Positions 60,049 through 64,000 of a stretch of 64,000 bases of DNA are shown here, in pieces. Each line of letters begins with the position of its first letter. The stretch's first letter is position 1. Origin of the DNA: an uncultured Prevotellaceae bacterium (lineage in GTDB: Bacteria > Bacteroidota > Bacteroidia > Bacteroidales > Bacteroidaceae); contig CADASP010000005.1 of the NCBI GenBank assembly GCA_902790625.1, forward strand, positions 1-64,000. Direction: 5' to 3'. Made by a program: the position numbers and the translations under genes. The notes under the pieces are model-generated. The model was not told the origin of the DNA. It made no database searches and was given only the letters and a program-made list of their open reading frames with translations.

Positions 60049-61191
60049 ATGGCAAACGTGAAAATCTCAAATCTCAAACCTCAAATCTCAAATCTGAAAG
60101 TGAATATATTATTGCTCTCTCTCGCCGTGGCCCTCACGGGCTGCGGTGGGGGCGACGATGACGACGACGCACAGCCCGCAGCAGTGAACATCACGGTGTC
60201 GCAGGAAAGCGTCACCGCACCTGCCGACGGCGGTTCCTACACCATCAACGTCACCACGACGGGCAAGGAGTGGGGCGCATACGCCGACCAGGATTTTATC
60301 ATGGTGGACGCTAAGAACACGGTGGCACAGTCGGGCACGCTGACGCTCACTGTGAGTGCCAACCCTACCACCAACGCCCGCACGGGCACCGTCACCGTCA
60401 TGTCGGGTGCCGCTCGCAAGAGCATCAGCGTGGCGCAAGACGCTGCCGCAAAGTCGGCCTACGATGCCCCCGAAGGCTACAGGCTGGTGTGGCACGACGA
60501 GTTCGACAGTGGCACGGAGCTGAACCCCAGCGACTGGACCCACGAGGTGAAGAACTCTGGCTGGGTGAACAACGAGCTGCAGAACTATGTGAACCACAAG
60601 ACTCCTGGCGGCTCGCTCGTCACCGAGATTCGCGGCGGCAAGCTGCGCATCACGGCACTGAAGGAGAACGGCAAGGTCTACTCCGGCCGTGTCTATGCCA
60701 AGGTGAAGGAAGGCTGGACCTATGGCTACATCGAGGCCAGCATCAAGCTGCCGAAGGGCAAGGGCACGTGGCCCGCCTTCTGGATGATGCCCGTGAACTT
60801 CCGCTCGTGGCCCGCCGACGGCGAGATTGACATCATGGAGGAGGTGGGCTACCATCCCAACTACGTCAGTTCGAGCCTCCACGCCAACGCCCACGTGCAC
60901 AGCAACAACACGCAGGTGACCCACGAGATGCTCTGCCAAGGAGCCGAGGACGAGTTCCACACCTATGCCATCAAGTGGACCCACGAGAACATCACCACCT
61001 ACGTCGACGGCAAGCAGCAGCTCAGCTACGACAACCGTGGCAAGGGCCGCGACGACTGGCCCTACGACGACCCCTTCTACGTCATCTTCAACCTGGCTTG
61101 GGGTGGCAGCTGGGGTGGCCAACAGGGTGTCGACGAGAGCGCCCTGCCCACCACGATGGAGATAGACTACATCCGCGTGTTCCAGAAGTAG
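60049..61191 (+). CDS. GH16 endo-beta-glucanase lipoprotein with a BACON domain
   Basis: 380 residues from the ATG at 60049; a GTG at 60022 in the same frame lies in repeat DNA. The lipobox is Cys32 (ALTGC). Residues ~45-130 are a BACON domain, a linker or glycan-facing Ig-like fold. Residues ~140-380 are GH16: WHDEFDSG, the active site GEIDIMEEVG with Glu259, Asp261 and Glu264, and LAWGGSWGG near the end. The extra Met in the active-site strand is the laminarinase (beta-1,3- or mixed-linkage) form. It would cut glucan at the surface for uptake by SusCD. The n-region of the signal peptide (ISNLKPQISNLK) is encoded by a CTCAAATCTCAAA repeat. Confidence 0.95.
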   Translation: MANVKISNLKPQISNLKVNILLLSLAVALTGCGGGDDDDDAQPAAVNITVSQESVTAPADGGSYTINVTTTGKEWGAYADQDFIMVDAKNTVAQSGTLTLTVSANPTTNARTGTVTVMSGAARKSISVAQDAAAKSAYDAPEGYRLVWHDEFDSGTELNPSDWTHEVKNSGWVNNELQNYVNHKTPGGSLVTEIRGGKLRITALKENGKVYSGRVYAKVKEGWTYGYIEASIKLPKGKGTWPAFWMMPVNFRSWPADGEIDIMEEVGYHPNYVSSSLHANAHVHSNNTQVTHEMLCQGAEDEFHTYAIKWTHENITTYVDGKQQLSYDNRGKGRDDWPYDDPFYVIFNLAWGGSWGGQQGVDESALPTTMEIDYIRVFQK

Positions 61192-61213
61192 CCCAAAGCA
61201 TCCTGTACGCTCA

Positions 61214-61251
61214 AGCACCGTCCTGCTCACCCCAGCAGGATGGTGCTTTTT
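61214..61251 (+). terminator. Intrinsic terminator after the GH16 gene
   Basis: The arms AGCACC-G-TCCTGCT and AGCAGGA-T-GGTGCT pair over 14 positions (one G-U) around CACCCC, followed by TTTTTG. It would end the susC-to-GH16 transcript and separate it from the GH3 gene. Confidence 0.85.
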
Positions 61252-61338
61252 GTATGGCTGCAGGGGCAAACGCCGCCTTTGGTTACAGATTGCATAATAA
61301 AAGATACATCAGAGAAAGGGAGGGCCACCGTTTTTTCG

Positions 61339-61346
61339 TATTTTTG
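61339..61346 (+). promoter_or_regulatory. -7 promoter element for the GH3 gene
   Basis: TATTTTTG fits TAnnTTTG and lies 29 bases before the ATG at 61375, after the terminator. The exo-enzyme gene therefore probably has its own transcript. Confidence 0.5.
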
Positions 61347-61374
61347 CAAAAATTATTTAACTAACACAATCAAC

Positions 61375-63996
61375 ATGAAAAAAATCTTGATGATGGCCGC
61401 GCTGGCGCTGGGCAGTCTCAGCAGTCAGGCGCAACAGTATCCTTGGCAGAACACCAATCTGTCGAACAAAGACCGCGTTGAAAACCTCATCGGCATGCTC
61501 ACCCCCGAAGAGAAGGTGGGCCTGATGATGAACAAGAGCATCAGCATCGAGCGTCTCGGCATCCCTTCGTACAACTGGTGGAGCGAGGCCTGCCACGGCG
61601 TGCGACAGGGCGACTACACCGTCTATCCGCAGCCCATCGGCATGGCCGCCGCCTTCAACGCTCAGCTGGTGCGTGACGTCTTCTCGCAGGTGAGCGACGA
61701 GGCCCGCGCCAACTGGAACCGCTCCGACCACAGCGTGAAGCACGTGGGCATGGGCGAGACCTACTACCCCGGCAACCCCGAACTGACGTTCTGGTGCCCC
61801 AACGTGAACATCTTCCGCGACCCACGCTGGGGACGTGGACAGGAGACCTACGGCGAAGACCCCTACATGAACGCCACCCTGGGCGTGCAGAACGTGCTGG
61901 GCATGCAGGAGCCTGTCACCATCAACGGCAAGACCTATTACAAGACTCACGCCTGTGCCAAGCACTATGCCGTGCACAGCGGTCCGGAGCCGCTGCGCCA
62001 CTCGATGAACGTGGAGCCTACCAACCGCGACCTCTGGGAGACCTATCTGCCCGCCTTCAAGGCGCTGGTGAAGAAAGGCGACGTGCGCGAGGTGATGTGC
62101 GCCTACCAGCGCTTCGAGGGCAAGCCCTGCTGCGCCAGCGACCGGCTGCTCATCGACATCCTGCGCAACAAGTGGCACTACGACGCCATCGTGCTCACCG
62201 ACTGCGATGCCATCAACAACTTCTTCAACCGTGGACAGCATGAGACCCACAAAGACCCGCTCAGCGCCACCGTCGACGCCGTGCTCAACGGCACCGACCT
62301 GGAGTGCGGCAAGGTGATGATGAACCTGACCGACGGCCTGAAACAAGGCCTCATCAAGGAGAGCGACCTCGACGGCCACCTGCGCTACACCCTCAAGGGC
62401 CGCTTCGAGCTGGGCATGTTCGACCCCGCCCAGTCGCTGCCCTGGGCCAAGCTCACCCCCGATGTCATCAGCAGCGAGAAGCACCACGCCCTGGCCATAC
62501 AGGCTGCTCGCGAAGCCATGGTGCTGCTGGAGAACAACAACAACGCCCTGCCCCTCTCGAAGAGCATCAAGACGCTCGCCGTGCTGGGTCCTAACGCCGA
62601 TGACATCGGTCTGCTCAACGGCAACTACGGCGGCACACCCACCAAGGCCCACCAGCACTCGCTGCTCGAAGGCATCAAGAACGCCGTGCCCGGTGCGAAG
62701 ATTATCTACCAGAAGGCATGCGAACTGAACGACGAGTACACCACCGTGCACCACATCCAAGACTTCAACGGCGGCAGGGGTTTGTACATAGAATTCTGGA
62801 ACAACAAAGACCTGGAGGGCGACCCCGTGAAGAGCGCCTACTATACCGAAGAGCTGAACTTCTCTACCTACGGAGCCTGGGGCTTCGCCGAGGGCGTCGA
62901 CAACGACAACCTCTCCGTGCGCATCACTGGCAAGTACACGGCTACCTTCACCGGCGAGATGAAATACAATCTGATGACCGACAACGGCTACATCTTCAAG
63001 GTGAACGATCAGGTGGTCGAGGAGAACAAGGGCGGCGGCGGTGGCCGTCGTGGCTTCGGCTTCGGCAGAGGCCGTGGCGTGGAGTACAAGTCGTTCCCCG
63101 TGGAGCAGGGCAAGACCTACAACGTGGTGATAGAGTATCGCCGTGGCAACGGTCAGTTTGCCATGCTGCGCGGCGACATCTGCGAGCGCAAGCTCGCCGA
63201 CTTCACCGACTTGGCCAACGAGGTGAAGCAGGCCGATGCCATCATCATCATCGGCGGCATCAGCGCACGCATGGAAGGCGAGGGCGGCGACAAGCAGACC
63301 ATCGAGCTGCCCGTGGTGCAGCAGCTGCTGGTGAAGGCCATGCACAAGACGGGCCGTCCCGTCATCTTCGTCAACTGCTCCGGCTCGGCCATCGCCTTCG
63401 GCAGCGTGGAGGGTCAGTACGACGCCCTGCTGCAGGCCTGGTATCCCGGCGAGGGCGGCTCCGAGGCTTTGGCCGAGGTGCTCTTCGGCGACTACAACCC
63501 CGGCGGCAAGCTGCCCGTGACGTTCTACCGCTCGAACAACGACCTGCCCGACTTCCTCGACTACTCGATGAAGAACCGCACCTACCGCTACTTCACCGGC
63601 CAGCCGCAGTATGCCTTCGGCTACGGACTCTCCTACACCAACTTCCTGGTGGGCAAGGCCAAGCTCAGCGCCAAGAAGATGAAGAAGAACGGCAAGGTGA
63701 CCGTCAGCGTGCCCGTCACCAACACCGGCAAGCGCGAGGGCACCGAGACCGTGCAGGTCTACGTGAAGCGTCTCAACGACCCCGGCGCTCCCATCAAGGC
63801 GCTGAAGGGATTCCAGAAGCTCAGCCTGAAGGCCGGCGAGACAAAGACCGCCACCATCACCCTCGATGGCGAAGCCTTTGAATACTACGACGAGAAAATC
63901 GACGAGCTGAGCACCATGGCCGGCAGCTACAAGATTCTTTGCGGCACATCGTCGCTCGACCGCGACCTGCAGACCTTCGATTTCACCGTGAAGTGA
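61375..63996 (+). CDS. GH3 exo-glycosidase with an inserted PA14 domain
   Basis: 873 residues from the ATG at 61375; the frame is open further upstream but crosses the terminator. A signal peptide is cleaved near SSQAQ, so it acts in the periplasm or at the surface. The N-terminal TIM-barrel domain has KHYAVHSGPEPLRHS and the nucleophile Asp276 in VLTDCDAI. The C-terminal alpha/beta domain resumes with VKQADAIIIIGGIS and ends in a fibronectin-like domain. A PA14 domain (about 466-597) interrupts the second domain, as in several Prevotella beta-glucosidases and beta-xylosidases. Inside it, residues ~550-570 are a Gly/Arg/Phe loop (GGGGGRRGFGFGRGRG). It likely completes breakdown of GH16 products. 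Confidence 0.94.
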   Translation: MKKILMMAALALGSLSSQAQQYPWQNTNLSNKDRVENLIGMLTPEEKVGLMMNKSISIERLGIPSYNWWSEACHGVRQGDYTVYPQPIGMAAAFNAQLVRDVFSQVSDEARANWNRSDHSVKHVGMGETYYPGNPELTFWCPNVNIFRDPRWGRGQETYGEDPYMNATLGVQNVLGMQEPVTINGKTYYKTHACAKHYAVHSGPEPLRHSMNVEPTNRDLWETYLPAFKALVKKGDVREVMCAYQRFEGKPCCASDRLLIDILRNKWHYDAIVLTDCDAINNFFNRGQHETHKDPLSATVDAVLNGTDLECGKVMMNLTDGLKQGLIKESDLDGHLRYTLKGRFELGMFDPAQSLPWAKLTPDVISSEKHHALAIQAAREAMVLLENNNNALPLSKSIKTLAVLGPNADDIGLLNGNYGGTPTKAHQHSLLEGIKNAVPGAKIIYQKACELNDEYTTVHHIQDFNGGRGLYIEFWNNKDLEGDPVKSAYYTEELNFSTYGAWGFAEGVDNDNLSVRITGKYTATFTGEMKYNLMTDNGYIFKVNDQVVEENKGGGGGRRGFGFGRGRGVEYKSFPVEQGKTYNVVIEYRRGNGQFAMLRGDICERKLADFTDLANEVKQADAIIIIGGISARMEGEGGDKQTIELPVVQQLLVKAMHKTGRPVIFVNCSGSAIAFGSVEGQYDALLQAWYPGEGGSEALAEVLFGDYNPGGKLPVTFYRSNNDLPDFLDYSMKNRTYRYFTGQPQYAFGYGLSYTNFLVGKAKLSAKKMKKNGKVTVSVPVTNTGKREGTETVQVYVKRLNDPGAPIKALKGFQKLSLKAGETKTATITLDGEAFEYYDEKIDELSTMAGSYKILCGTSSLDRDLQTFDFTVK

Positions 63997-64000
63997 TGCT

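Overview
The window looks like a chromosomal segment of a gut or oral Prevotella-like member of the Bacteroidales. The evidence is a SusC/SusD pair, a propeller/AraC-type sensor-regulator, DUF4468, S46 dipeptidyl-peptidase and bacterial GH3-auxin families, lipoproteins with long polar tails after the lipid-anchored Cys, and promoters of the Bacteroidetes sigma type (TTTG, about 20 nt, TAnnTTTG). Coding DNA is GC-rich. Only the first ~2 kb and several intergenic tracts are AT-rich.

Layout. (a) 1-2.3 kb is a mosaic accessory scrap: an AT-rich lipoprotein, a truncated RHS core and an orphan Imm11-like immunity gene that runs into a NotI-containing palindrome cluster. (b) 2.4-13.0 kb is one minus-strand run of eight tightly packed genes: GH3-auxin-like enzyme, Ig-like lipoprotein, DUF3108 protein, SF1 helicase, M16 peptidase, sufC, sufD and DUF4468 protein. 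(c) 13.3-25.3 kb holds hemolysin III, a WG-repeat lipoprotein, RNase R, an AAA ATPase behind a structured leader, an S46 peptidase and a retropepsin/PDZ protease. (d) 25.8-43.8 kb is a carbohydrate locus without SusCD: a membrane-spanning propeller/AraC regulator, three secreted proteins sharing four copies of an unrecognised ~175-residue module (one fused to a GH115 alpha-glucuronidase), an SGNH esterase, a CE1-like esterase and a three-enzyme fusion (GH106, alpha/beta-hydrolase, GH43). (e) 44.0-51.0 kb holds lpxA and an RND efflux operon. (f) 52.6-64.0 kb is a beta-glucan type PUL: SusC, SusD, a surface glycan-binding protein, a GH16 endoglucanase with a BACON domain and a GH3 exo-enzyme.

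The GH16 has a laminarinase-type active-site motif. With the GH3 and SusCD it suggests binding, endo-cleavage, import and exo-cleavage of a beta-1,3- or mixed-linkage glucan. The GH115/GH106/GH43 set suggests a decorated substrate such as glucuronoxylan or a rhamnose/glucuronate-capped arabinogalactan. This is inference.

The most unusual signal is not a single gene. Several families of simple or palindromic repeat DNA fill the intergenic space and also enter reading frames. They supply signal-peptide cores for at least three exported proteins, an acidic C-terminal tail, and in-frame internal insertions in four conserved enzymes, including a perfect 38-bp inverted repeat beside the catalytic aspartates of RNase R. 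A separate ~445-bp non-coding-looking sequence occurs twice, each time between divergent genes. A 65-bp tandem array and a perfect 7x7-bp array next to a start codon add to this picture. No rRNA, tRNA, CRISPR array or transposase gene was recognised.
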